DNA of 59,915 bases from JANQPX01 sp039197065 (GTDB lineage Bacteria; Pseudomonadota; Alphaproteobacteria; Geminicoccales; Geminicoccaceae). Location: assembly GCA_039197065.1 (NCBI GenBank), contig JBCCUL010000035.1:1-59915 (forward strand). Direction: 5' to 3'. Below the pieces are notes generated by a model. The model saw only the letters and a program-made list of their open reading frames with translations. It was not told the DNA's origin and did no database searches. Both the position numbers and the translations under genes were made by a program. Shown here piece after piece: positions 33,376 to 42,341 of this stretch. Position 1 is the stretch's first letter, and each line of letters starts with the position of its first letter.

Positions 33376-33955
33376 GGCGGCCTTCGCGCAGCTCATCCCA
33401 GCGGCTGGCGAGAGCATTGTCGATATCGAAGAGATCCAGAACCCTGCCGATGCTGTGGTCTACCATATCGTCCAGGCTTTCCGGGCGGGTGTAAAAGGCC
33501 GGAAGCGGCGGGGCGATGATTCCCCCCATTTCAGTGACATCGAGCATATTCTTCAGATGGGCCCGGTTAAAAGGCGTTTCCCTGATCATCAGCACCAGAC
33601 GCCGGCGCTCCTTGAGCGTCACATCGGCGGCCCGGGTCAGAAGATTGCTCGACATGCCCGTCGCGATCTCGGCGAGGGTTTTCATCGAGCAGGGAGCGAT
33701 CACCATGCCGAGCGTGCGAAAGGAACCGGAGGCGGGCCCGGCGCCGACATCGCCGATCGGATAGGCCTTATCAGCCAAAGCGCGAATGTCGGCGGATTTC
33801 AGGTCGGTCTCATAAGCAAGCGTCATTTCGGCGGGCTTGCTCATGATCAGATGGCTCGCAACCGATGTCTTTTTCAGGGCTTCAAGCAGGCGGATGCCGT
33901 AGATCGAACCGCTTGAACCGGACATGCCGACGATCAGGTGCTCATTTGTTAACAT
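33362..33955 (-). CDS. ubiX: flavin prenyltransferase UbiX
   Basis: Flavoprotein (197 aa) that prenylates FMN to make the cofactor of UbiD-type decarboxylases, as in ubiquinone synthesis. Seen: FMN-loop VGMSGSSGSIYGIRLLEAL at the N-terminus, MVIAPCSMKTLAEIATG and RRLVLMIRETPFNRAHLKNM, all standard UbiX blocks. No ubiD gene lies in this window, so the partner is elsewhere. It is convergent with the DUF2390 gene. Confidence 0.95.
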   Translation of the reverse strand: MLTNEHLIVGMSGSSGSIYGIRLLEALKKTSVASHLIMSKPAEMTLAYETDLKSADIRALADKAYPIGDVGAGPASGSFRTLGMVIAPCSMKTLAEIATGMSSNLLTRAADVTLKERRRLVLMIRETPFNRAHLKNMLDVTEMGGIIAPPLPAFYTRPESLDDMVDHSIGRVLDLFDIDNALASRWDELREGRLKSR

Positions 33956-34082
33956 GTTGAAAAATTCTACCTTTTTCTGGTTTTTGACAGGGGTGTGATA
34001 GTTTTCTCTGGTGATTCCTGGATCACAAGAGTACAGTATTGTGCTTATCAGGGATAACCAAAACCTGGAGGTCTATAACGGC

Positions 34083-34286
34083 ATGAGCATGCAGGAGTAC
34101 GTTGAAGGACTACGTCATAAACATGCCCACCTAGAGGAAGAAATAGACGACGAACTCCACCGACCTATGCCCGATCAAGCGACATTGACTCGCCTCAAGC
34201 GAGAAAAGCTCAAAATTAAGGATGAGATCGCCCGTTTGGGCACCACTAGTTTAAGCGCGACGTCACCAGCCAGTAGGTATCACTGA
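34083..34286 (+). CDS. YdcH-like (DUF465) small protein
   Basis: Small coiled-coil protein of 67 aa in the DUF465/YdcH group. Seen: a heptad-like helix with HKHAHLEEEIDDELHRPMPD, then LTRLKREKLKIKDEIARL, the hallmark helix pair of the family. I start at ATG 34083 with GGAGG 11 nt upstream; the frame is open from 34011. Function unknown. A strong intrinsic terminator follows. Confidence 0.88.
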   Translation: MSMQEYVEGLRHKHAHLEEEIDDELHRPMPDQATLTRLKREKLKIKDEIARLGTTSLSATSPASRYH

Positions 34287-34336
34287 GCCGAAGCGTCGCG
34301 AAAGCAGACCCGAGAGGCGCGTCGACGCCTTTCCCG

Positions 34337-34375
34337 AAACGCCGCCATTCCCTGATATGGCGGCGTTTTGGTTTT
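34337..34375 (+). terminator. intrinsic terminator
   Basis: Perfect 12-bp stem AAACGCCGCCAT (34337-34348) with ATGGCGGCGTTT (34357-34368), an 8-nt loop and a trailing T-rich tract (TTTTGGTTTTT). It ends the DUF465 transcript. The other strand lacks a T-run, so it is mainly one-directional. Confidence 0.85.
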
Positions 34376-34395
34376 TCTGGGCGTTGATGCGGCAA

Positions 34396-35622
34396 TTATG
34401 AGCTGCCCCCGGCGTTTACCACTGTTTCCCGGCGCATTTCCGGCCAGAACACGGCCACGACGGACAGCGCCAGCAAGCCTTCGATCGCCATGATCATCAC
34501 GGCCGGTCCCGCTCCGAACATGTCGGCGAGCAAGCCCACATGCAGCATGCCGATCGGGCAGGTGCCGATGCTCACGGTGAGAACGCCCATGACCCGTGCG
34601 CGCGTCTCGGGCGGTGCGGCCATGAAGGTGACGGTGCTTTGCATGACGGCGAAGCCGGAAACGAAGAGGCCGGCCAGCAGCATCATGGCGAAGGACAAAG
34701 GCTGTGAGGTCGAGAGGCCGAAAACGACCAGCGTCAGAATGAACAGCGCCGAGGCGTAGAGATAGAGGCGCGTATAGTGGGCCGGCCTGGCATACATGCC
34801 GACCAGGAGAGCGCCGATCAGGGCGCCCAGGCCTTCCGTCGAGGCCATCATGCCGATCATCATCGCGGATAGGCCGAGTTGATCCTCGCCGATCACGGGA
34901 ATAAGCGTGATATAGGCAAATCCCCAGAAGTTCACGACCATGGTGATCGCCAGCGAGGCCAGGATGATGCGGCTGCTGCGCACGGTGCGCCAGCCTTCGA
35001 TCAGGGTATCGATGAGGCTCGATGAGCGGCTGGCGCCCTGGGCCTGATAGACCAGCGGACGGATGAGCAGCAGGCAGACGGCATAGGTGACGGCTGATGC
35101 GATGAAGATCCCGGTGAGGCCGGCGGTCTCCAGGATCAGACCGCCCAGGCCCGGACCGAGCATACGGGTCGCGTTGCTGGTCGACGATTCCAGCGCCATG
35201 GCAGGGCCTACTCTGGCATTGCCGGCGATCTCGCCGAGCATGGAGCGCCGGACCGAGAACTCCGCGGCCCAGAACGTGCCGTTCAAAAAGGCGGACAACC
35301 CCACATGCCAAAGCGTCAGCCGATCCGTGATCGCCAGGACGGCAAGGACGGACGAGCTCAAGGTCAGGGCGAAAAGGCCGATGAGCAGGAGGGTCTTGCG
35401 ATCGAAGCGATCGGCGAGCATGCCCATCGGCAGACCGAAGAGAAAGAGCGGCGCCATGCGCAGGAGGGTCATCAGAGAGACCAGAACCGCGGAGCCGGTG
35501 GTCTGGAACGTGAAGACGCCGATCGCCAGTAATTCGAGCCAGCGAAAGACGCCGATCATCATGCCCGTCAGCCAGACGGCGCGAAAGCGATCCTCGCCAA
35601 GAAGGGTTTTGAAATCCTGCAT
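34396..35622 (-). CDS. MFS transporter, enterobactin-exporter-like group
   Basis: Major facilitator superfamily protein (408 aa) with twelve predicted hydrophobic segments, of the MFS_3/EntS-like group. Seen: the loop 2-3 motif GLPMGMLADRFDRKTLLLIG, a variant of the MFS motif A, and SNATRMLGPGLGGLILE, which resembles motif C (antiporter type). The substrate is unknown and drug or metabolite export is likely. No regulator is adjacent. Confidence 0.9.
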   Translation of the reverse strand: MQDFKTLLGEDRFRAVWLTGMMIGVFRWLELLAIGVFTFQTTGSAVLVSLMTLLRMAPLFLFGLPMGMLADRFDRKTLLLIGLFALTLSSSVLAVLAITDRLTLWHVGLSAFLNGTFWAAEFSVRRSMLGEIAGNARVGPAMALESSTSNATRMLGPGLGGLILETAGLTGIFIASAVTYAVCLLLIRPLVYQAQGASRSSSLIDTLIEGWRTVRSSRIILASLAITMVVNFWGFAYITLIPVIGEDQLGLSAMMIGMMASTEGLGALIGALLVGMYARPAHYTRLYLYASALFILTLVVFGLSTSQPLSFAMMLLAGLFVSGFAVMQSTVTFMAAPPETRARVMGVLTVSIGTCPIGMLHVGLLADMFGAGPAVMIMAIEGLLALSVVAVFWPEMRRETVVNAGGSS

Positions 35623-35695
35623 GCAGGATCAATCGCGCATTCTTGTGCCATGACACAAGGCTTGATCGGCGTTCGGATGAGGGAGCGTGAGGCGC

Positions 35696-36673
35696 TCAGG
35701 CTGTGGCGAAGAAATCGTCGATCTGGCGGAGATGCCAGAGGCCCAGCGGGTCATGGAAGCCGAGATGGCCGCCGCTGGTCGGCAGCAGGACCTTCAAATT
35801 GGGGTGGTTGCCCCAGCGCTGCTGAAAATAGGGGCTGACGGGTACGAAGGGGTCATCCTTGGCGTGGATCAGCATGGTCGGCTGCCTGATCGCACCGAGA
35901 AAACCCTTGGCGGCGTTGTCCCGATAATAGTCGACGGCGCTGTCATAACCGTTGCGCGGCGCTGTGAAGCGATCGTCCAGCTGCCAGAGGCTGCGCGCAC
36001 CGAGGATCGCCTGGCGCTCCGTTTTCGAGAGCTCTGCGCCGGCCGCCGTGCACTGGCGTTTCAGGCGAGTCAGGATAAAGCGATGATAGGCGAAATTGCG
36101 CCAGCGCATCAGCGAGCTGCTGCTCTGTGCGAGGTCGATCGGTGCCGAAACGGCCGCTGCCTTCACGATCGGTAGATGTCGGCCAAGGGTGCCCAGCAGC
36201 TTGAGAAGAACATTGCCGCCGAGCGAAAAGCCGATCGGCATGATGCCATGACGCGTGAGCTCGGGATCGAGGGCGTCGATGACGGTGGCGAGATCCTCGC
36301 TGCATCCGGCGTGATATTGCCGCCGGCAGAAAGGGCGGGAAAGGCCGGCGCCGCGAAGATTCACACGCAGGACAGGATAGCCGCGCGCCAGGAAGAAAGC
36401 GGTGGCCACGGTCATGTAGCAGCTGCTTTCGGAGCCTGAGATGCCATGCACCAGCATCACCAGCGGTCGATTGCCGCCGCCGGAGGGACGGTCGATGGTC
36501 ATCACCATGTGATCGCCGCTGCCGTCCTCGAGGGGAACGATCAGCCGTTCACCGTGCTGTCCGGGTAAGGCATGGCGTGCCTGGAGCGCGTAATTGCGCA
36601 GCGTCTGCAGGTCACCACCCCACCATGGGCGGCGGGGGCTGAATCCGGGTGACGTGTCGATAACCGTACTCAC
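35696..36673 (-). CDS. YheT-like alpha/beta hydrolase
   Basis: Alpha/beta-hydrolase of the YheT/ABHD1-3 group (325 aa). Seen: the RPWWGGDLQTLRN N-terminal motif, LVHGISGSESSCYM, NLRGAGLSRP, the nucleophile elbow GFSLGGNVLLKLLG with catalytic Ser, Asp in HAKDDPFVP and His in GGHLGF. Members are probable esterases; the substrate is not known. Monocistronic. Confidence 0.92.
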   Translation of the reverse strand: MSTVIDTSPGFSPRRPWWGGDLQTLRNYALQARHALPGQHGERLIVPLEDGSGDHMVMTIDRPSGGGNRPLVMLVHGISGSESSCYMTVATAFFLARGYPVLRVNLRGAGLSRPFCRRQYHAGCSEDLATVIDALDPELTRHGIMPIGFSLGGNVLLKLLGTLGRHLPIVKAAAVSAPIDLAQSSSSLMRWRNFAYHRFILTRLKRQCTAAGAELSKTERQAILGARSLWQLDDRFTAPRNGYDSAVDYYRDNAAKGFLGAIRQPTMLIHAKDDPFVPVSPYFQQRWGNHPNLKVLLPTSGGHLGFHDPLGLWHLRQIDDFFATA

Positions 36674-37147
36674 GTAACGTCAACTCTTTGTCGTCATCAA
36701 TGCCGATAGAATGTGACGTGGCCCAGCCGTTTCCGAGCCACTCGCCGAATGTTTGCCACGCAAAACCTATCGGGAAATGATGAATAAAACGTCTCCGCGC
36801 TCTTGTGATGGCCAAAAATCGTTATTCCTGTGGACTTAGTGCTGCAGTGATGCGCTTTTGCAACTAGGTTGACGACCATCAGGCGAAATCTCGCCATGGT
36901 TTCAATCGAAAGGTGAGGTTGCTGTCATTCTTGTTCGCGTTTGTGCTGACTGCCGCACGGCTGTTGCCCTGAGACCGGCGAAAGACCACATGCTCTCTTG
37001 TCGATGGAGGGTGGGACAAGGCGCCTGCTGACAGCATGCTGGCGGCAAGCAGGCTTGATGGCTGACGCCAGACGACTTCTCCTGACCGCCCGCCAGCTCT
37101 AGTCTGGCGCTGAACGCTATCTCTCAATTGTCGGAACAGGTGCGACC
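36674..37147. other. non-coding gap upstream of uvrB
   Basis: A 474-bp region with no open frame I can support. It holds two small hairpins: GGCGA-aatc-TCGCC (36882-36895) and CGCCAG-ctctagt-CTGGCG (37091-37109), the latter 38 nt upstream of uvrB. I looked for the alphaproteobacterial SOS box (GTTC-N7-GTTC) and found no good match. Confidence 0.5.
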
Positions 37148-39331
37148 ATGCCGGCCCCAGACGAAGGTCTCGATCTCCTAAAAGCGCTCGCTGAGAACCC
37201 CGCTCTGCAGCATGATCCGAATGATCGGCCCGAGTCCGGCGTTCCGTTCAAGCTCACCTCCGAGTTCGAACCGGCGGGCGATCAGCCTCAGGCGATCAAG
37301 GAACTGATCGAGGGCGTGGACGGCGGATCGCGCGATCAGGTGCTGTTGGGCGTCACCGGCTCCGGCAAGACCTTCACCATGGCGCATGTCATCCAGACGG
37401 TGCAGAAGCCGACGCTGATCCTCGCCCCCAATAAGATCCTGGCCGCCCAGCTCTATGGCGAGATGAAGAGCTTCTTTCCGGACAATGCGGTCGAGTATTT
37501 CGTCTCCTACTACGACTACTATCAGCCCGAAGCCTACGTGCCGCGGACCGACACCTATATCGAGAAAACCGCGGCGATCAACGAACAGATCGACCGCATG
37601 CGCCACTCCGCGACCCGCGCGCTTCTGGAGCGGGACGATGTGGTGATCGTCGCGTCCGTGAGCTGCATCTACGGCATCGGCTCGCCCGAGGTTTATTCGA
37701 AAATGATCCTGAACCTCAGGAAGGGTCAACAAGTTGAGAGGTCGCAACTGCTGCGGGCGCTGGTCGAGCTGCAATACAAACGGAACGATATCGACTTTCA
37801 CCGCGGCACGTTTCGGGCGAAGGGGGACAGCATCGAGCTGTTTCCGGCCCATATGGAAGACCGCGCCTGGCGGCTTTCGCTGTTCGGGGACGAGATCGAG
37901 AGCATCGTCGAGTTCGACCCGCTGACCGGCGAGAAGACCGACCGGCTGGACCGGGTCCGCCTCTATCCCAACAGCCATTACGTAACGCCGAAGCCCACCC
38001 TTCAGGAGGCGGTGGAGTCGATCAAGATCGAGCTGAAGGAGACCCTGGAGATCTTTCGCAACAGCGGTCGGCTCCTCGAAGCCGAGCGGCTGGAGCAGCG
38101 CACCACGGCCGATATCGAGATGATCGTGACCACGGGCATGTGCCCGGGCATCGAGAACTATTCGCGCTTCTTGACCGGCCGCCTTCCCGGCGAGCCGCCG
38201 CCGACGCTTTTTGAATATGTCCCGGACAATGCGCTCCTGATCGTCGATGAGTGCCACCAGTCCGTGCCGCAGCTGGGCGGCATGTATAAGGGTGACTTCC
38301 AGCGGAAATCGACCCTCTCCGAGTTCGGCTTTCGCCTCCCGTCTTGCCGCGACAACCGCCCGCTCAAGTTCGAGGAATGGGAGGCGATGCGCCCGACCAC
38401 GGTGTTCGTCTCGGCGACGCCGGGCGCCTGGGAGATGGAGCAAACGGGCGGCGTCTTCGTCGAACAGGTCATCCGCCCCACAGGCCTGATCGACCCCGAA
38501 TGCATCATCCGCCCGGTCGAGACCCAGGTCGACGATCTGATGGCGGAGTGCCGCGAGTGCGCCGCGAAGGGCTTGCGGGTTCTCGTCACCACGCTCACCA
38601 AGCGCATGGCTGAGGACCTGACCGAATATCTGCACGAGAACGGCATCAAGGTCCGCTACATGCACTCCGACATCGACACGCTGGAGCGCATCGAGATTGT
38701 TCGCGACTTACGCTTGGGTGTCTTTGATGTCCTGATCGGCATCAACCTCCTGCGCGAAGGCCTCGACATCCCGGAATGTGGCCTGGTGGCGATCCTGGAT
38801 GCCGACAAGGAAGGCTATCTCCGCTCCGAGACGTCCCTCGTCCAGACCATCGGGCGCGCCGCGAGAAACGTCGACGGCAAGGTGATCCTCTACGCCGACC
38901 GTATGACCGGCTCGTTGGAGCGCGCGATCGAGGAGACGAACCGCAGGCGGGCAAAGCAGGAGGCGTATAACGAAGAGCACGGCATCACGCCGGAAAGCGT
39001 CAAGAAACAGATCGGCGACATCATCCAGCATGTCGCCGAGCGCGACCACGTCACCGTCGACATCGGGCCGGATGCGCCCGGCAACCTGACGGGCATGGAT
39101 CTGCAGGCGCATATCGGCGAGCTCGAAAAGAAGATGAAGGACGCCGCCGCCGATCTGGAGTTCGAGGAGGCCGCGCGTCTCAGAGACGAGATCAAGCGCC
39201 TCGAAGCTTCGGAACTGGGGGTGGCCCAGGCCCCGACCGCAAGGCCTGCGGCGCGTGCCGAATATCAGCGCGTCAAGAAAGAGAACGCGCGAGCGAAGGC
39301 CAAGCGGCTTGCGAAGGCAAGGCGTGGTTAG
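37148..39331 (+). CDS. uvrB: excinuclease ABC subunit B
   Basis: UvrB (727 aa), the damage-verifying helicase-like component of nucleotide excision repair. Seen: Walker A GVTGSGKTFTMAH, the beta-hairpin SYYDYYQPEAYVP, helicase motifs DECHQSVPQLGGMYKGD and SATPGAWE, the motif VI region QTIGRAARN, and a C-terminal UVR domain (LEKKMKDAAADLEFEEAARL) that contacts UvrC. A basic tail (KRLAKARRG) ends the protein. Full length. Confidence 0.98.
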   Translation: MPAPDEGLDLLKALAENPALQHDPNDRPESGVPFKLTSEFEPAGDQPQAIKELIEGVDGGSRDQVLLGVTGSGKTFTMAHVIQTVQKPTLILAPNKILAAQLYGEMKSFFPDNAVEYFVSYYDYYQPEAYVPRTDTYIEKTAAINEQIDRMRHSATRALLERDDVVIVASVSCIYGIGSPEVYSKMILNLRKGQQVERSQLLRALVELQYKRNDIDFHRGTFRAKGDSIELFPAHMEDRAWRLSLFGDEIESIVEFDPLTGEKTDRLDRVRLYPNSHYVTPKPTLQEAVESIKIELKETLEIFRNSGRLLEAERLEQRTTADIEMIVTTGMCPGIENYSRFLTGRLPGEPPPTLFEYVPDNALLIVDECHQSVPQLGGMYKGDFQRKSTLSEFGFRLPSCRDNRPLKFEEWEAMRPTTVFVSATPGAWEMEQTGGVFVEQVIRPTGLIDPECIIRPVETQVDDLMAECRECAAKGLRVLVTTLTKRMAEDLTEYLHENGIKVRYMHSDIDTLERIEIVRDLRLGVFDVLIGINLLREGLDIPECGLVAILDADKEGYLRSETSLVQTIGRAARNVDGKVILYADRMTGSLERAIEETNRRRAKQEAYNEEHGITPESVKKQIGDIIQHVAERDHVTVDIGPDAPGNLTGMDLQAHIGELEKKMKDAAADLEFEEAARLRDEIKRLEASELGVAQAPTARPAARAEYQRVKKENARAKAKRLAKARRG

Positions 39332-39418
39332 AGAAGCGCGCAGCGGTCATTGGCTGACAGGGTGCGTTGCCTCTGCTTTCGTTGCGTTTCCTGAAGCAAG
39401 CTGACGAAAGAGGGGTTG

Positions 39419-40198
39419 ATGCAGCTTGCCCGTGTCATTCTTCGTGTCCGGTCGCCTCTCAGCCTGGCTCGCTTCTATGTCGAGAATTTTGGCATGCGGC
39501 TGCTTGACGAAGGGCTGCCGATCATCGTCGGCTATGGCGGCGGCGATGCCGGGATCGAGCTTTGGCAGGCCTCGGAGGGACGGGACTATGTTCACCGGCA
39601 TGAGGACCGTTACTGGAAGATCGGGATCACGCTGCCGAACGTCGACATCGCCTGCGCTCAATTGAGGGCGGCAGGCGTAGCCGTGAGCGAGCCCCGACAA
39701 TTCGGCGACATCGGCTATATGGCGCATCTTGAAGACCCGGAAGGGTTCTCGATCGAGCTGCTGCAGCATCGTTTTCAGGCCAACCACAGGGATGGGGATG
39801 GCGATCCGGCAGCAGCGCTCGGCGGCGGTGCGAGGATCGGGCAGATCACGCTCCGTGTGAAAGATCTCGAGGCGGCGCTCAGCTTCTATCGGGATCGTCT
39901 CGGTATGACGCTGCTATCGATCCAGCCGGTGACCGATTACGGCTTCACCCTCTATTTCCTGGCCTTCACCGAGGAGCTGCCGCCTGCAAGCGATCTGGAG
40001 GCGGTCGGCAATCGGGAGTGGTTATGGCAGCGGCCCTATACGACCCTGGAACTCCAGCATGTTCATGGGACCGCCAGCCCGTTCGCCCTGCCGTCCGAAG
40101 GCCATTCCGGCTTCGCTGGCATAGCGATCAGTGGTGCGGATGAGCCAAACGCCCGGCTCTTAGATGACGGCGGCGGGCTGGTCGAACTCCGACCCTGA
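39419..40198 (+). CDS. two-domain glyoxalase (VOC) protein
   Basis: Tandem vicinal-oxygen-chelate protein (259 aa). The first domain (about 1-115) begins ARVILRVRSPLSLARFY and contains LEDPEGFSIELLQ. The second (about 138-259) looks like lactoylglutathione lyase: FYRDRLGMTLLS, YGFTLYFLAFTEE and REWLWQRPYTTLELQHVHGT. A fused glyoxalase I-like enzyme is plausible but the metal ligands need checking. ATG 39419 follows AGAGGGG. Convergent with the SH3-cytochrome gene. Confidence 0.85.
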   Translation: MQLARVILRVRSPLSLARFYVENFGMRLLDEGLPIIVGYGGGDAGIELWQASEGRDYVHRHEDRYWKIGITLPNVDIACAQLRAAGVAVSEPRQFGDIGYMAHLEDPEGFSIELLQHRFQANHRDGDGDPAAALGGGARIGQITLRVKDLEAALSFYRDRLGMTLLSIQPVTDYGFTLYFLAFTEELPPASDLEAVGNREWLWQRPYTTLELQHVHGTASPFALPSEGHSGFAGIAISGADEPNARLLDDGGGLVELRP

Positions 40199-40221
40199 AG
40201 GCGCTTTGCCTTGCTGGCGCT

Positions 40222-41136
40222 TTAGTTGCTGAGCTGCTGTAGATAGGCGATCAGGTCCCGGCGATCCTGCGGGTCGCGAACGCCCGAAAAAGGCATGGAG
40301 GTTCCCTCGACCAGGCGACCGGGACGGCGGATGAATTCGTCCAGCGTCGCTTCGTCCCAGATCGCCCCATCACGGGCGAAGGCCTGCATCGCGCCGGAAT
40401 AGCGATAGCCGATAGCGCCGGCGGGCGCTCGTCCGAACACGTCGACCAGGCTCGGCCCCTGTGCATGGATGCCGGGCACGGTGGTGTGGCAGGCTCCGCA
40501 TTTGTAGAAGACCCGCTCGCCATTCCTCGGATCGCCGCTACGTATCGGGTCGATAGCGGCGGTTCTTGTCGGCAAAGCAGCCGGCTCAGACGAAGGTTGT
40601 CTCTCCACCGGCGAAGGGGCGGCGACGGGTTCGAGCAGCGGACTGAAGATCCAGCCTTCGCCATTTCTACCGGGCAGTCTGACGAGGCGCCATTCGCCTC
40701 TGACGTCGACCCCGACCACGGTGTCGCCTGGGCCGATCTGGGCTATGACACCGGCATCGGTGGACGGAGCCGCCCTGACATTGACATTGGTTCTGCCGGT
40801 CGATCGCAGGTTACCCTGAGCAGCGCTGGCCGGCTCTTCCTGTGCTTGTGAGGAGGCGGTGACGGGTTCGAGCAGCGGACTGAAGATCCAGCCTTCGCTC
40901 GCTCCATTGGACAGGCGGACGAAGTGCCATTCGCTCCAGACGTCGATTTCGACCACGGTCTCGCCCCGGCCGATCCTGGCTATGATGTCGGCGTCGGTGG
41001 ATGGATCCGCCCGGACGTTCACATTTGTCCTGCTGGTCGTCAGAACATCGCCGGGTGCTGCGCTGACCTCTGCGGGAGAGGCAAGTGCGGCCAGGAAAAA
41101 GGCGGTGCAAATCCCTGCTCCGACGATCGAGCGCAT
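40222..41136 (-). CDS. tandem SH3b domains fused to a c-type cytochrome
   Basis: Periplasmic protein of 304 aa. Seen: a Sec signal peptide (about 1-27), two bacterial SH3 (SH3b) domains at about 34-92 and 113-171 that share NVNVRA.PSTDA...I and EGWIFSPLLEPV, a proline/serine-rich linker, then a class I cytochrome c domain with haem motif CGACH (213-217) and probable axial Met281 in GTSMPFSG. The SH3b copies come from a recent in-frame duplication (38-bp identity, 237 bp apart). Last of four co-directional genes after the TPP-enzyme pair. Possibly an electron carrier tethered to peptidoglycan or a protein partner; the role is inferred. Confidence 0.9.
   Translation of the reverse strand: MRSIVGAGICTAFFLAALASPAEVSAAPGDVLTTSRTNVNVRADPSTDADIIARIGRGETVVEIDVWSEWHFVRLSNGASEGWIFSPLLEPVTASSQAQEEPASAAQGNLRSTGRTNVNVRAAPSTDAGVIAQIGPGDTVVGVDVRGEWRLVRLPGRNGEGWIFSPLLEPVAAPSPVERQPSSEPAALPTRTAAIDPIRSGDPRNGERVFYKCGACHTTVPGIHAQGPSLVDVFGRAPAGAIGYRYSGAMQAFARDGAIWDEATLDEFIRRPGRLVEGTSMPFSGVRDPQDRRDLIAYLQQLSN
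40624..40898. repeat. 38-bp direct repeat from SH3b duplication
   Basis: Identical 38-bp segments at 40624-40661 and 40861-40898, offset by 237 bp (79 codons), encode the same EGWIFSPLLEPV end of each SH3b domain. Perfect identity at DNA level means the duplication is recent or maintained by gene conversion. Confidence 0.9.
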
Positions 41137-41171
41137 GGGGCGTCTCCTTCACGGTTCTGGTTTTGGATGGC

Positions 41172-41747
41172 TCAGGCGGCTGCTTGCTTCTGCGCCTCTT
41201 TGACCGCCTCGCGAAAGCGGTCGCGAATGACGAGCGAAGAGAGCGGAATGGGTGTCAGTTTCGGGCTGCCGGGCTCGACCTTGGCGACGATCACATGAGG
41301 GCCGGGGCGTCCCAGGCAGTCGCGGAGCGCATCGGCGGCATCGGCGCCATTGACCTCGATGCTGCTTTCGATGCCGGCCGCTTTAGCGATCGCGGCGAGC
41401 GACGTGCCCCTTGCGGTCTGTGTCGGCTGATCGCCGGTGGAGCCATAAGAGCCGTTGTCGACGATCAAGAGGGTGAAGTTCTTCGGCGCTTCGAGCGCGA
41501 TCGTGGAGAGGGTGCCGAGGTTCATCAAGACGCTGCCGTCGCCGTCGATCGAGACGACGGGGGCGTCGATCTGGAGGCTCAGGCCCAGGCCGATTGACGA
41601 TGACAGGCCCATGGAGCCCAGCATGTAGAAGGTGCGATCGGTATCGCGGATCGAGTAGAGTTCCTGGCAAGGAAAACCGAGATTGCAGATGATGAATTCG
41701 CGATCGAACACCGGCGCGATCTGCTGGAAAAGTTCATAGCGGCGCAT
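41172..41747 (-). CDS. comE: TPP-dependent decarboxylase, beta half (sulfopyruvate/phosphonopyruvate type)
   Basis: C-terminal TPP-binding half (191 aa) of a split thiamine-diphosphate decarboxylase. Seen: TPP/Mg motif GDGSVLMNLGTLSTIALEAP followed by FTLLIVDNGSYGSTGDQ, the ComE/phosphonopyruvate-decarboxylase form of GDG...N, and an N-terminal GSMGLSSSIGLGLSLQ helix. It overlaps the alpha gene by 1 bp. Likely reactions are sulfopyruvate to sulfoacetaldehyde or phosphonopyruvate to phosphonoacetaldehyde; sequence alone does not separate them. It lies between the alpha subunit and the SH3-cytochrome gene. Confidence 0.83.
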   Translation of the reverse strand: MRRYELFQQIAPVFDREFIICNLGFPCQELYSIRDTDRTFYMLGSMGLSSSIGLGLSLQIDAPVVSIDGDGSVLMNLGTLSTIALEAPKNFTLLIVDNGSYGSTGDQPTQTARGTSLAAIAKAAGIESSIEVNGADAADALRDCLGRPGPHVIVAKVEPGSPKLTPIPLSSLVIRDRFREAVKEAQKQAAA

Positions 41748-42256
41748 CAGCGGGCTCCCCAGAAATCGAAGTCGAGGATCGCGGCAACCGGGCCCTCGGC
41801 GACCGAGGCGAACGGCACCAGCTTGCCGACCTTGGCGCAGTCGCCGGGGTCGCTGAAGCGGTAGGTCGGGATGTTGATCGTAGCGAGCAGATGCTCGACC
41901 GCGGTGCCCATCGGCACCTGCGCGCCGATCGGTTCGCCGGGTGAGCCGCGATGGCTGATCAGCATGGTGATCGGCAGGCGGAAATAATTGGCGAGCGAGC
42001 AGAGCGAGGTGATCAGCGTGCCGACGCCGGTATTCTGCATGACCAGCACCGGAACCTGGCCGCCGAGATAGGCGCCCATGCAGATGCCGAGCCCTTCCTC
42101 CTCGCGGTTGACCGGCATGTAGCCGATGTCCTTGTCCTCCTCCATGACCTTGATGAAGCCGCCTAAGAGTTTGCAGGGCACGGACGTGAAGAAATTGGCG
42201 CCGTTCGCTTTCATCTCGCGAAGCAGGGCGTGATTGACGGTTTCAGATTCCGGCAT
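41747..42256 (-). CDS. comD: TPP-dependent decarboxylase, alpha half (sulfopyruvate/phosphonopyruvate type)
   Basis: N-terminal pyrimidine-binding half (169 aa) of the same split enzyme. Seen: VNREEEGLGICMGAYLGGQ, where the second or third Glu should activate TPP, then VMQNTGVGTLITSLCSLANY and the family's ISHRGSPGEPIGAQVPMG. These are diagnostic of ComD and phosphonopyruvate decarboxylases. Its stop shares a base with the beta-subunit start. Upstream, 85 nt away, is the DddP-like gene on the same strand. Confidence 0.83.
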   Translation of the reverse strand: MPESETVNHALLREMKANGANFFTSVPCKLLGGFIKVMEEDKDIGYMPVNREEEGLGICMGAYLGGQVPVLVMQNTGVGTLITSLCSLANYFRLPITMLISHRGSPGEPIGAQVPMGTAVEHLLATINIPTYRFSDPGDCAKVGKLVPFASVAEGPVAAILDFDFWGAR

Positions 42257-42341
42257 TTTTCGAACTCACATCACCAACAGGAGGATCGCGCGCACACCTT
42301 GGTTGGCGTCGGCGATGGATGCAAGCCCATTGTCCCTAGTC

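Noticed and set aside
36879..37127. 82-codon minus-strand frame upstream of uvrB
   Set aside because: No ribosome-binding site, no family similarity, arginine/serine composition typical of a random GC-rich frame.
36674..37147. SOS (LexA) box upstream of uvrB
   Set aside because: Only single GTTC/GAAC half-sites were found, none at the 7-nt spacing of the alphaproteobacterial box.
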